A stretch of 64,000 nt of DNA. Origin: Archangium lansingense (GTDB lineage: Bacteria; Myxococcota; Myxococcia; Myxococcales; Myxococcaceae). The translations under genes were made by a program, and so were the position numbers. Under the pieces are notes generated by a model. That model saw only the letters and a program-made list of their open reading frames with translations, was not told the origin of the DNA and made no database searches. The stretch is taken from positions 10,896,501-10,960,500 of the forward strand of contig NZ_JAPNKA010000001.1 in assembly GCF_026626635.1 (NCBI RefSeq), written 5' to 3'. Numbering within the stretch: the first letter of the stretch is position 1; each line of letters starts with the position of its first letter. Below, one piece after another: positions 18,737 through 27,932 of this stretch.

Positions 18737-19804
18737 TCAGCTCCCGCCGTGATGGGCATACACGGGGGCTTCCGCCTCCATGGTGAAGGCGCGCAGCTGC
18801 TTGTACTCCTTGTACTCGGCCTGGAGCGTCACCATGTCCCCCGCCTGGATGCGCGTGTCGCCAGCGGGGTGCAGCCACTCGTCACCGCTGCCCCCCCGGC
18901 GCATGGACAGCGCCAGCCCTCCGAAGCGATCTCTCACCTCGGAGATGGTCAGCCCCGGCAACCCCAGCCGCGCCTCGAAGACGGACACCACCATCAGGTG
19001 CGTGCCGATTCGGAACGAGTGGATGATGCGCGGATCCAACGCCGCCAGCGCCATGGCGGGGGCCGCCAGCGACGAGCTGCTCAGCGCCTCGGCCTTGAAG
19101 GTGTCGCGCACCTTGGCCACCAGGTCATCGTCGAAGAGGCGGATGACCACGCGGATGTTCGGGTTCATCCGCCGCGCGTCCAGCGCGATGTTCAGGTTGG
19201 CCAGGTCGTCGTCCGTGGCGCAGACGATGGCCGCCGCCTTCTTCACGTTGGTGCGCGGCAGACACTGCGGGCTGCGGATGTCGTCGATGAGCAGCGGCAC
19301 CTGCTCGTCGCGCAGGACGGCCACGAAGGAAGCCTCCTCGCGCTTCTCCACCACCACCACGTCCTTGCCCAGCGAGCGCAGCTGCACCACCACCCGGTAC
19401 CCCACGCGCCCCGCGCCGCACACCACCACGTGCCCATTGAACGTCTCGGCGATCACCTCGAACCACTCCTTGTCCTGCCGGTGCTTGGCGAAGAAGAGAT
19501 AGGCGAAGCGCACCACTCCGTCGACCAGCACCGCGATGCCCACCGGCGGGATGACCATGTCGAGGAACATCAGCAGGCTGTCATCCACGTCCAGCGACGG
19601 CTGCCCATAGAGCAGGAAGTAGACGTGGCGCAGCGCCTTGCCCAGGCTCACCCCATGCCCGTCTGGCCCGATATGGCGCCAGCGGTACACCAGCGGCATG
19701 CAGCCGAAGAGCAACACCGCCATGAGGACCGTCGTGCGGAAGCGACGCAGCAGCGCACGAAGGTAGAGCAGATTCATCGCCAGGCGGCGGCGGGGAGTCA
19801 CCAT
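18737..19804 (-). CDS. RCK/TrkA-N-domain membrane protein (ion-channel-like)
   Basis: The roughly 355-residue product has two N-terminal membrane helices, then a NAD-binding RCK domain (VVVCGAGRVGYRVVVQL; VEKREE) and a C-terminal TrkA-C-like domain (GDMVTLQAEYKE). This is the layout of bacterial MthK/Kch-type potassium channels. However, the loop between the helices (FLLYGQPSLDVDDS) has no TVGYG filter, so selectivity or channel activity is doubtful. The start is uncertain: ATG 19804, GTG 19846 and ATG 19777 all lack a clear ribosome site. Confidence 0.75.
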   Translation of the reverse strand: MVTPRRRLAMNLLYLRALLRRFRTTVLMAVLLFGCMPLVYRWRHIGPDGHGVSLGKALRHVYFLLYGQPSLDVDDSLLMFLDMVIPPVGIAVLVDGVVRFAYLFFAKHRQDKEWFEVIAETFNGHVVVCGAGRVGYRVVVQLRSLGKDVVVVEKREEASFVAVLRDEQVPLLIDDIRSPQCLPRTNVKKAAAIVCATDDDLANLNIALDARRMNPNIRVVIRLFDDDLVAKVRDTFKAEALSSSSLAAPAMALAALDPRIIHSFRIGTHLMVVSVFEARLGLPGLTISEVRDRFGGLALSMRRGGSGDEWLHPAGDTRIQAGDMVTLQAEYKEYKQLRAFTMEAEAPVYAHHGGS

Positions 19805-19989
19805 CGGGTGCTTGCGTACCACGGCCGAGACACCTCGGTCACCCACCGGGCGCGAGACACGATGTCAGGCGCCTCCGCCCCCGCCCGGACTCCCTGACAC
19901 GCGAGGCCCCTGTCAGCTCCAGTGCCCTCCGAGGAGACGGGAGCGGCACGTCCCTTGAAAACAGGGGGTGTCCAGGGAGAGAAACGGAC

Positions 19990-21174
19990 ATGACCATCCT
20001 GGTGGGAGCCTTCGCGGTGCTGGTGGGCCTGAGCTGCGTGTACTGGCTCATGGGCATGTGGGGCTTCATGCGGTTGGAGCAGGCGCTGCCTCGCCTGGGA
20101 GCACCCGGTATCCCCGAGCCGACCCGGTGGCCCCGGGTGTCGCTCGTCATTCCCGCCTGCAACGAGGTGGACTCACTGGAGGCCGCCGTGGCCTCGCGCC
20201 TCGCGCAGGACTACCCGGAGCTGGAGGTGGTGCTCATCGACGACCGCTCCAGCGATGGGACGAGCGCCCTGGTGGACCGGCTCGCCGCAGCGGACGCGCG
20301 GGTGAAGGCACTCCACATCACCCACCTCCCCGAGGGCTGGCTCGGAAAGCTGCACGCGCTCCACCGCGGCGCCGAGGCCGCCACCGGTGACTGGCTGCTC
20401 TTCACGGATGCGGACGTGCACTTCGCCCCGGACACCGTGCGCCGCGCCATGGCCCTGTGCGAGGCCCGCTCCTGGGACTTCCTCACGGTGCTCTTCCGCC
20501 TGCGGCCCACGACCTTCCTGCTGGACACGGCTGTCTCCACCACCATGCGGATGATCGGCACCGCGGCCCGGCTCCACCGCGTGGCGGACCCCACCTCCTC
20601 CGCCTCGATGGGCGCTGGCGTCTTCAACCTCGTGCGCCGCGACATGCTCGCGCGCACCCGCGGCTTCGAGTGGCTCAAGCTGGAGATCGCCGATGACGCC
20701 GCCTTCGGGCAGATGGTCAAGCGCGCCGGGGGCCGCTGCGGGGTGGCCCACGCGCTCGACCGCGTGAGTGTGGAGCTCTACCCGTCCATGAGGGCCATGG
20801 CCCGTGGCTGCGAGAAGAGCGGCTTCGGAGTGCTGGGGCAGTTGAGCAACACGCGCCTCGTGCTCTCGTGCCTCCTCTTCCTGCTCATCGAGACCGCGCC
20901 CCTGCTCGCGCTGGCTCCCGGGTGGCCCGAGTGGCTGCGCGTGGCGGGGCTGGCGGGCACGGGAATGGCGCTCGCAACGTGTGCCCTGGCCAGCCATGTG
21001 CTTCGACGCCCCCTTCTGGCCACGCTCGCGTACCCAGTGGGCACGCTGCTCTTCGTGTTCCTCATGCTGCGCTCGGGGTGGCTCGGGTGGCGGCGCGGAG
21101 GCATCGTGTGGCGCGGCACCCTGTACCCCACGGAAATGCTGCGCGCGGGCATCCGCTACGAGACGCCGTTCTGA
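19990..21174 (+). CDS. family 2 glycosyltransferase, membrane-bound
   Basis: The 394-residue protein starts at ATG 19990 after GGGAGAG. An N-terminal membrane helix precedes a GT-A domain with VSLVIPACNEVDSL, IDDRSSDGT (Asp84/Asp85), the metal motif TDADVHF (Asp140, Asp142) and an EIADDAAFG acceptor-site motif. Three hydrophobic helices end the protein. The layout resembles HpnB-like and other processive or lipid-linked GT2 enzymes. No pathway neighbours help define the acceptor. Confidence 0.88.
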   Translation: MTILVGAFAVLVGLSCVYWLMGMWGFMRLEQALPRLGAPGIPEPTRWPRVSLVIPACNEVDSLEAAVASRLAQDYPELEVVLIDDRSSDGTSALVDRLAAADARVKALHITHLPEGWLGKLHALHRGAEAATGDWLLFTDADVHFAPDTVRRAMALCEARSWDFLTVLFRLRPTTFLLDTAVSTTMRMIGTAARLHRVADPTSSASMGAGVFNLVRRDMLARTRGFEWLKLEIADDAAFGQMVKRAGGRCGVAHALDRVSVELYPSMRAMARGCEKSGFGVLGQLSNTRLVLSCLLFLLIETAPLLALAPGWPEWLRVAGLAGTGMALATCALASHVLRRPLLATLAYPVGTLLFVFLMLRSGWLGWRRGGIVWRGTLYPTEMLRAGIRYETPF

Positions 21175-21177
21175 TCC

Positions 21178-23427
21178 TCACTCCAGCCGCAGGAAGTCCA
21201 CCCAGCCCGCGTCGGTGCCGGCCGAGCCACTGCCGCTCTTGCGATAGATGAGTTGCACGGAGTGGCTCCCCGCGGCCAGCCACCAGGACTGGGCGGCCCA
21301 CACCGTCTCGCCCGAGATGCTGTTCTTCTTCACGCCGTCGATCCACAGCTCCAGGTAGTCGGCGTACTGCTCCGAGCTCACCCGCCACATGAAACGGAGC
21401 GTCCTCGGGCCCTCGGCGGTGAACTCGAGCGTGCTCGTCTGGCCGTGGCCCACCTGCCCGCTCCGGGCCGAGTCGTTCCCCGTGTAGTAGTACTTGTCGT
21501 CGCCGTACCAGTACGCGCTGCCTCCCACACGGAAGGACAGGCTGGTGTTGTCCAGGCCGTTGTTGAGGGTGATGCCACTGCCCGGGTTGTCCACCGTCAC
21601 GGTGACGCGCGACTCGGAGGCGTTGCCCGCGGTGTCCCACGCCCGCGCCACCAACGTCTGATAGCCATTCTTCACCCACGGGTCCGTGGCCCAGGAGATG
21701 GACCAGGGCGCGCTCGTCCGAGTCGCCAGGAGGTAGTTGCCCGAGTCGCTGTAGAACTCCACTCGGGAGATGCTGCTCGCGTCACTCGGGCTGGCGGAGA
21801 GGGTGACGTTGCCCTGGGCGATGGAGCCGTCCGCCGGCGCGGTGAGGGACACGGAGGGAGGCGTGGTGTCCACGTTCTGCACGGCCACGGTGATGACCTT
21901 GCTGGCAACCAGCGAGCCCGCCCGGTACGCCTCGGCCTTCAGCTCGTAGCTGCCATCCGCGACCCAGGGATTCGTGGCCCAGGTGGGCTCGAAGGGCGCG
22001 CTGGAGTCGGTGGTGATGAGGTACCAACTCCCCGTGGAGCCGGCTGCGCGGCTGTAGAGCTTGACGGTATCGGCGTCGTTGAGGGGATGCCCGCCCGCGG
22101 AGAGCTGGACCCCGACGGAGCCCGCAACCTGGGCCTCGTTCCTCGGGGAGGTGAAGTCCACCCAGTACGTCTGCGCGGTGGCGTTCTTCACCGTCACCGA
22201 GGTGAGGCCGGTGGCCACCACGCTGGAGCCCTGGAAGGCCTCGGCCTTCAACTCGTAGTCGCCGTCGTTCACCCAGGGGTTGGTGGCCCAGGAGATGGCG
22301 TAGGGCGACGTGGTGTCCGTGTTGAGGAGGTACCACGCGTCCGAGGTCCCCGCGGTCCGGCTGTAGAAGCGCACGCCCTCCACGGTGGCTCCACTCACCC
22401 CGGCCTGCAGCGAGACGTTGCCCGAGACGAGGGCGCCACTGGAGGGCGAGGAGAAGGACACGGAGGCCGCTGCGTTCTTCACCAGGACCCGGACGGTGCC
22501 GGTGGCCTTGAGCACCGTGCCCTTCCACGCCTCGGCTTTGAGCTCGTACGCTCCATCGGCCACCCAGGGGTTGGTGGCCCAGGTAGCCCCGTAGGGCGCG
22601 GTGGTGTCCGAGGCGAGCGCGTACCACTCGGTGGCGCCATCACGGCGGCTGTAGAGCTTCACGGTATCCACGGCACCGCCGCCCACCGAGGCGTTGAAGG
22701 CCACATTCCCGGACACGGTGGCCCCCGGAGTCGGCGCGTCGATAGAGACCCAGACGTCCTCCACCGCCCCCGTCACTGGCGAGTACTTGTAGAGGTTGGA
22801 GGTGGCCGAGTACGTGCTGCTCGGTGACAGGTAGTTGTTGAGGTAGGAGACCGTCTTGGTGACGTAGGAGGCGTAGGGGTTGTAGCCAGCGGATTGAATC
22901 CCCTGGACCCAGCGGTTGACGGCCGTGGTGACGGCCACCCCGTTGCGGATGTCCGAGACGTAGCGCTCGGTGACGGGCTTGTAGCGCGCGAGCGTGGCCA
23001 GCTTCATCCCGATGAAGAGCACCGCCTCGCGCCGGCTGCTGAAGCTGACGTACTTGTTGTTCGGGTCCCACGAGGGCTGGCACGCCAGCACATACGAGGG
23101 CCGCCCGCCGGCCGCCTCCGAGCTGGTCCACTTCCACCCGTACAGATTGTTGGCGTAGAGACCGATGCGCGTGAATCCATAGCCGGACTCATTGGCGGCC
23201 ATGGCCAGCAGCGCGGCTGCGGGCGTGCCCCAGCTCGCCTCCGCCTCCTGGGCGTAGGTCTTGAGCTCATCGATGAACGCTGTCTTCTCCGCCAATGTGG
23301 GATGGCCGGGCTGGGGCGAGTAGCAATCCCACTGCGCCCGGGCCGTACCGCTGCCCGCGAGGCCCATCAACAGCGCCCATCCCAAGACCCATCGAGAGAC
23401 TGGACTGGCCATCCGTTGCAGCGACAT
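21178..23427 (-). CDS. secreted muramidase-like protein with Ig-like repeats
   Basis: The 749-residue product starts at ATG 23427 (AGGAGGGTGAG upstream). It has a signal peptide (about 31 residues), a glucosaminidase/LysM-less peptidoglycan hydrolase-like domain (LAMAANESGYGFTRIG...NLYGWKW) at about 35-200, then four Ig-like repeats each containing WATNPWV-x-x-G or a close form, and a C-terminal beta-sandwich (GLDNTSLSF...WIDGVKKNS) like a carbohydrate-binding module. A Glu in ANESGYG is the likely acid. A role in prey or self wall hydrolysis is plausible for a predatory bacterium. Confidence 0.8.
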   Translation of the reverse strand: MSLQRMASPVSRWVLGWALLMGLAGSGTARAQWDCYSPQPGHPTLAEKTAFIDELKTYAQEAEASWGTPAAALLAMAANESGYGFTRIGLYANNLYGWKWTSSEAAGGRPSYVLACQPSWDPNNKYVSFSSRREAVLFIGMKLATLARYKPVTERYVSDIRNGVAVTTAVNRWVQGIQSAGYNPYASYVTKTVSYLNNYLSPSSTYSATSNLYKYSPVTGAVEDVWVSIDAPTPGATVSGNVAFNASVGGGAVDTVKLYSRRDGATEWYALASDTTAPYGATWATNPWVADGAYELKAEAWKGTVLKATGTVRVLVKNAAASVSFSSPSSGALVSGNVSLQAGVSGATVEGVRFYSRTAGTSDAWYLLNTDTTSPYAISWATNPWVNDGDYELKAEAFQGSSVVATGLTSVTVKNATAQTYWVDFTSPRNEAQVAGSVGVQLSAGGHPLNDADTVKLYSRAAGSTGSWYLITTDSSAPFEPTWATNPWVADGSYELKAEAYRAGSLVASKVITVAVQNVDTTPPSVSLTAPADGSIAQGNVTLSASPSDASSISRVEFYSDSGNYLLATRTSAPWSISWATDPWVKNGYQTLVARAWDTAGNASESRVTVTVDNPGSGITLNNGLDNTSLSFRVGGSAYWYGDDKYYYTGNDSARSGQVGHGQTSTLEFTAEGPRTLRFMWRVSSEQYADYLELWIDGVKKNSISGETVWAAQSWWLAAGSHSVQLIYRKSGSGSAGTDAGWVDFLRLE

Positions 23428-23504
23428 CTCACCCTCCTGGAGCGTCGTCCGAGACGAGTCTTCGCTACCATGTGACCTCCCTGCAACCGACGAGGACACA
23501 GAAG

Positions 23505-24563
23505 ATGCGGCTGCCGCTGATGGCAAGAGACCTGTTGGCTGTACTCAGCGCGGTACTGGTGATGGGCACGGGGTGTGAGCGGGAAGAGCCTCCCATCACC
23601 CCCCCGGAGAACACGTGGAGCTGGGTCGACTTCCCCAACTCCACCTGCGACGAGGGCACGCCCACCGGCATCGGCACCAACCTCAGCGACAGCAAGAACC
23701 TGCTCATCTTCTTCAATGGCGGCGGCGCCTGCTGGGACTCCAGCACCTGCGTGCAGCGCAATACCTCCTCGCACGGGCCCTTCACCCAGACCCAGTTCGA
23801 GTCCCTCGCCTCGACGATCCTCCCGGACTCCATCCTCGACCGGCGGCTCGCGAACAACCCGTACAAGGACTGGAACCTGTTCTTCATCCCGTACTGCACC
23901 GGAGACCTGCACATCGGCAACGCGGATGCCGTCTACACCAACGGCACCACCACCACGACGTTCCACCACAGGGGACGGGCGAACACCGAGGCCTTCCTCG
24001 CCCGCATCGCCACCACCGTCCCCAACCCCGAGCAGGTGGTCGTCACCGGCTCGAGCGCGGGCGGCTTCGGCGCGACGCTCAACTACGATCTCGTCCGCTC
24101 CACCTTCCCCAACGCGAAGGTCTTCCTCATCGATGACTCCGGGCCGATGCTCAAGAACAACGCCATCTCCCCCGCCCTCCGCGAGGCCTGGGCCAACGCC
24201 TGGAACTATGCCCCTGTCTTCGATGCCATCGATCCGGCCGTGAAGGATGATTTCTCAGCGCTCTACACGGCGCTCTCCAGGAAGTACCCCAACGACCGGA
24301 TGGCGCTCCTGTCCTCGGAGCGGGACCAGACGATCCGGACCTACCTGGGGCTGTCCGCCGACGAATTCCAGAGCGCGATTCGGGACCTCGACTCCACGGT
24401 GCTCGAGCCGCTGCCCAATACCCGCTCCTTCCTCACCACCGGACAGGGACACACGATGTTGGTCAGGCCGGCAGCATTGAGCTCACAGGGCGTGTCCCTC
24501 ATGAACTGGCTCAACCAGATGCAGAGCGCGAGCGACTCGGAGTGGCAGTCCGTGCGCCCGTAG
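23505..24563 (+). CDS. pectinacetylesterase-like lipoprotein
   Basis: The 352-residue protein has a lipoprotein signal (Cys24 in GTGCEREE). The hydrolase domain shows LLIFFNGGGACWD (oxyanion loop), IPYCTGDLHIGN, and the nucleophile Ser in TGSSAGGFGATLNY, with His in TTGQGHTML near the end. This pattern matches the pectinacetylesterase/NOTUM family of carboxylesterases. The true substrate (polysaccharide acetyl or lipid ester) is unknown. The gene is divergent from the muramidase-like gene, sharing a 77-bp promoter region. Confidence 0.87.
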   Translation: MRLPLMARDLLAVLSAVLVMGTGCEREEPPITPPENTWSWVDFPNSTCDEGTPTGIGTNLSDSKNLLIFFNGGGACWDSSTCVQRNTSSHGPFTQTQFESLASTILPDSILDRRLANNPYKDWNLFFIPYCTGDLHIGNADAVYTNGTTTTTFHHRGRANTEAFLARIATTVPNPEQVVVTGSSAGGFGATLNYDLVRSTFPNAKVFLIDDSGPMLKNNAISPALREAWANAWNYAPVFDAIDPAVKDDFSALYTALSRKYPNDRMALLSSERDQTIRTYLGLSADEFQSAIRDLDSTVLEPLPNTRSFLTTGQGHTMLVRPAALSSQGVSLMNWLNQMQSASDSEWQSVRP

Positions 24564-24568
24564 CGGGG

Positions 24569-24711
24569 GGCTCAACCTGGGAACCTCGATACCCTCACCC
24601 CGTCCCTCTCCCAAAGGGAGAGGGCTCAACCTGGGGCCCTCGATACCCTCACCCCGGGGGGCTTGCCCCCCCTTTGAACGACGGGGGGACCCTCTCCCGA
24701 AGGGAGAGGGG
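24569..24711. repeat. composite of dispersed repeats D and E plus a 33-bp direct repeat
   Basis: Two near-identical 33-bp units (GGCTCAACCTGGG..CCTCGATACC-CTCACCCC) begin at 24569 and 24623. The palindrome CCCTCTCCCAAAGGGAGAGGG (about 24604-24624) follows the first in inverted orientation to copies A-C, and another, CCCTCTCCCGAAGGGAGAGGG, lies at 24690-24710. A GGGGGGCTTGCCCCCC hairpin sits between. The block fills the gap between convergent genes and could end transcription both ways. Confidence 0.8.
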
Positions 24712-24748
24712 AAATGGGGCGGAGGAAATGGGGCGGGGAGATAGCGGC

Positions 24749-25978
24749 TCAGGCTCCCGTCGTCGGGGTGATGCTCGTCTCGGCTTCCTGCTTCCCTCGC
24801 CTGCGCTCGATGAGCCACACCGCCAGCACGCCCATCTCGTAGCAGAGCAGCATCGGACCGGCCATCAGCGACAGGTTCACCACGTCACCCGTGGGCGTGA
24901 GGATCGCCGCCGCGATGAGGCACACCACGAACGCGTGCCGCTGGTACTTCATCAGCCAGCCCGACTTCACGATGCCCACCAGGCCCAGCAGCGCCATCAC
25001 CAGCGGCAGCTCGAAGATGACGCCAAACGACAGGAGCAGCAGCAGCACCAGCGAGAGCTGCTCGTTCATCGTCAGCATCGGCTTCGTCCACGCCGCCGCC
25101 ACGTGCCGCGCCTTGCCCAGCGCCAGCTCCTTCTCCAGCCGCCACAGCCCCGACAGCTCCTCGGCGCGCGTAGGCGCTACCCCGGCCAGCAGGCTCGCCG
25201 CCTCGTCCATGGCCTTCGCCGACGCTCCGTAGTCTTCCTTCGCGTACGCCTCCACCGCCTCCGCCCGCTTTTCCACCGTCTGCCGCAGCACGCTGCGCGC
25301 CGGCACCCCGAAACCGTCCGCCGCCGCGTCCACCAGCCGCCCCAGCCCGTCCAGCCGTGCCGCCAGCTCCACGCTCTCCGAGGGCGCCCGCGTGGCCTCT
25401 GGCATCTGCCCCAGTCCGTCCGCCTTCAGCGCCGTGCTCGCATCCTTCGCCAGCAGTCCCGCCCGCTCCGCGTCACCAATGCGCAGGAAGCGCAGCGCGT
25501 CGTCCGCCCTCAGCCGCCCCACGTCCAGCCGCTGGGAGATCGCCAGGCCCTCCTCGTCGTTGAGGAGGAACTTGAACATCGAGGGCAGCACCGCGAAGTA
25601 GCAGAACAGCGCTCCCGCCAGGAACGCCGAGGAGCCCAGGAACACGAAGGGTCCCGCGTACCGGCGCTCGTCCGGGTACAGCCCCGGCGACACGAAGCCC
25701 CAGATCTGCATGAGGATGACGGGCGTCGTCAGGAAGATGCCGCAGTAGACGCCCACCTTCATGAGGACGTTCAGCTCCTCGATGCCCGAGGTGTAGACGA
25801 GCGAACGGCCCTCGGCCGGCAGCGCGTCCAGCACCGGCTTCATCAGGACGCCGAAGATGGGCTTGGCGAACACCAGCGCCGCGGCGCCCAGCACCAACAC
25901 CGCCAGCGTGCACTTGAGAAGGCGGGAGCGGAGCTCCGTCAGGTGCTCCGCCAGACTCATCCGAAGTTCGTTATCCAC
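24749..25978 (-). CDS. tatC: Sec-independent (Tat) translocase subunit TatC with a large periplasmic insert
   Basis: The 409-residue product carries the TatC signature: N-terminal MSLAEHLTELRSRL, the first cytoplasmic loop GFVSPGLYPDERR (Glu104), FELPLVMALLG (Glu323) and TPTGDVVNLSLMAGPMLLCYEMGV. Usual TatC is about 250 residues. The extra roughly 150 residues lie between LPSMFKFLL (about 139) and TKPMLTMNEQLSL (about 300), i.e. in the second periplasmic loop between helices 3 and 4; the segment is Ala/Leu/Glu-rich and predicted helical. It is 18 bp downstream of tatB. It binds twin-arginine signal peptides. Confidence 0.93.
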   Translation of the reverse strand: MDNELRMSLAEHLTELRSRLLKCTLAVLVLGAAALVFAKPIFGVLMKPVLDALPAEGRSLVYTSGIEELNVLMKVGVYCGIFLTTPVILMQIWGFVSPGLYPDERRYAGPFVFLGSSAFLAGALFCYFAVLPSMFKFLLNDEEGLAISQRLDVGRLRADDALRFLRIGDAERAGLLAKDASTALKADGLGQMPEATRAPSESVELAARLDGLGRLVDAAADGFGVPARSVLRQTVEKRAEAVEAYAKEDYGASAKAMDEAASLLAGVAPTRAEELSGLWRLEKELALGKARHVAAAWTKPMLTMNEQLSLVLLLLLSFGVIFELPLVMALLGLVGIVKSGWLMKYQRHAFVVCLIAAAILTPTGDVVNLSLMAGPMLLCYEMGVLAVWLIERRRGKQEAETSITPTTGA

Positions 25979-25996
25979 GGGCTCGAATCTCGAGGG

Positions 25997-26449
25997 CTAG
26001 CCGCTCTTGGGGGCGTTGCGCGCCACCGTGCCCGGAACGGGCTCCAGACGCGGGAGGGCATCCGGCTCCGCGGCCTCGGTGGCAGACGGCTCGGCGGTGG
26101 GAGAAGGGGTTTCCGAGGCCACGGCCACGGCCCCCGCGGTCTCCAGAGGGGCAGCGGCGGCCTGGGTCTCCGGAGGGACGGCCGGCGTCACGGGCACTGC
26201 CGCGGGCACCGGCGAGGGCAGCACTGCCGGGGTGGCCGGGTGGACCGGAGGACGGGGGTCGTCGAGGATCTCCTGGTCCATCTTGTAGAACTCGCGCTCC
26301 ACCACGGTGCGGACCTCATCGGTCTGCCGGCGGAACTCGCGCACGAACTTGCCGATGGTCCGCGCGAACTCGGGCAGCTTCTGCGGCCCGAGGACCAGCA
26401 GTGCCACCACCACGATGAGGATGAGCTCGCCTGCGCCGATGTTGAACAT
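25997..26449 (-). CDS. tatB: twin-arginine translocase subunit TatB/TatA
   Basis: The 150-residue product (ATG 26449) starts MFNIGAGELILIVVVALLVLG-P, the Tat transmembrane hinge, then an amphipathic helix (KLPEFARTIGKFVREFRRQ) and an acidic stretch. After residue about 65 it is almost entirely Pro/Ala/Val/Thr, a long disordered tail. The Pro hinge and longer amphipathic helix favour TatB over TatA. It is followed 18 bp later by tatC. Confidence 0.85.
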   Translation of the reverse strand: MFNIGAGELILIVVVALLVLGPQKLPEFARTIGKFVREFRRQTDEVRTVVEREFYKMDQEILDDPRPPVHPATPAVLPSPVPAAVPVTPAVPPETQAAAAPLETAGAVAVASETPSPTAEPSATEAAEPDALPRLEPVPGTVARNAPKSG

Positions 26450-26601
26450 GAACGGATGGCTCCAGAACCGCCCCGGGGTTATCGCGCCCCGAGCGGCGGG
26501 GTGCAACCCGATTGGTCTACCCTCTGTTCGCCTGCCTCCCTGTTCTCCATCCCCCTGGGGTGAGCACGGGGCAGATCGCCCCACCCCCACCCGGGGTGTG
26601 C

Positions 26602-27870
26602 TCAGCCATGAGGAGCCCCACCGTCGGAGGCCACAGGTACGGGGGCGACGAGCGGGGTGGCGGCCCCCCGGCTGCGCGCCAGCACCTGGCGCTCCACCAG
26701 GAAGAACATGACGGGCAGGGTGAGCGTGACGGCCATGGACACCAGCACCACCCGGTTCAGCCCCACGAGCTGTCCGTCGGGCAGGGTCGTCAGCAGCCTC
26801 GAGGACAAAGAGGCCCCAGCCGCGGCGCCCAGGTGCTGCACGGCCGACTGGAAGGACATGAAGCGCGCGCGGATGGCCTGCTCCGGCACCCGCGAGGTGA
26901 GCGTGCTAGCGGCGACGTTGCGCACCCCGTTGGAGAGGAAGAAGCACGCGAAGATGGCCACCAGGGGCACACCCGCCGGCAAGTGGATGAAGGTGATGTA
27001 GAGCGTGCCGATGAACAGCACCGCGCCCACCGCGCCCACCCGGAACGAGCCCAGCGCGTCCACGGCCTTGCCCGCCACCCGCAGCGTCACGAAGCTCACC
27101 AGCCCACCGGCGAAGTAGATGAACTCCAGCTCCTCGCGCGGGTAGCCCAGGTTGTGCTGCACGTAGCCGGAGATGTGGGGGATGATGACGAAGCCCGCCA
27201 CGTTGAGCAGCATCGTCAGCGAGTAGGACAGGAGCACATCCGTCCGGGTGAACAACTCCCTCACGCTCACCGTGGGGCCTCGCTCGCGCTCCAGGTGCCC
27301 GCGGACGGGGGGCAGGAAGAAGATGGCCCCGGCCACCACCAGCAACCCCAGGCCCGCCACCACGAAGAAGGGCATGCGCCAGTCCGCCCAGACCGCCACC
27401 TTCAGGGCCAGGGGGACGCCCAGCACGGAGGCCACCGAGAAGGCCCCCATCACCCCGCCCATGGCCCGCCCGCGCCGCTCCGCGGGGATGACGTCCGCGA
27501 TGATGGACATGGACAGCGACGTGGCCGGACCACCGAACAGGCCCGCCATCGCCCGCGCGACCAGCAGCGACGTGAGGCCCGTGGCGAAGCCTCCCGCCGC
27601 CGTGGCCACCACCAGCCCCAGCATGGCCACCGCCAACGCCTTGCGCCGGTCGAAGCGGTCCAGGAAGTAGCTGCCCGCCACTCCCGCCACGCTCGCCGCC
27701 GCCGTGTACGCCGCGCCGATGTTGCCAATCTGGTTGGTGGGGATGCCCAGCGCCGCCGCGAAATCAGGGCCCAGCGGCATCACCATCACGAAGTCCAGGA
27801 TGTTGACGAACTGGACCGCGCCGATCAGGAAGACGACCGCACGCTCTGACACCGCTCGGGGCGAGGACAT
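26602..27870 (-). CDS. MFS transporter
   Basis: The 422-residue product has about twelve hydrophobic segments and motif A (LDRFDRRKALAVAMLGL) plus RAMAGLFGGPATS. It starts at ATG 27870 after GGAGGGG. The pattern is that of drug:proton antiporter-like DHA permeases. The start peptide (VNILDFVMVMPLGPDFA) is typical of AraJ/MdfA-like arabinose or drug exporters. The substrate is unknown. Confidence 0.88.
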   Translation of the reverse strand: MSSPRAVSERAVVFLIGAVQFVNILDFVMVMPLGPDFAAALGIPTNQIGNIGAAYTAAASVAGVAGSYFLDRFDRRKALAVAMLGLVVATAAGGFATGLTSLLVARAMAGLFGGPATSLSMSIIADVIPAERRGRAMGGVMGAFSVASVLGVPLALKVAVWADWRMPFFVVAGLGLLVVAGAIFFLPPVRGHLERERGPTVSVRELFTRTDVLLSYSLTMLLNVAGFVIIPHISGYVQHNLGYPREELEFIYFAGGLVSFVTLRVAGKAVDALGSFRVGAVGAVLFIGTLYITFIHLPAGVPLVAIFACFFLSNGVRNVAASTLTSRVPEQAIRARFMSFQSAVQHLGAAAGASLSSRLLTTLPDGQLVGLNRVVLVSMAVTLTLPVMFFLVERQVLARSRGAATPLVAPVPVASDGGAPHG

Positions 27871-27932
27871 GGTGCCCCTCCACTATTTGAGTGCCGGGCC
27901 GGGCGCACGAGATTCCTCGCGCGCCCCCGCCC

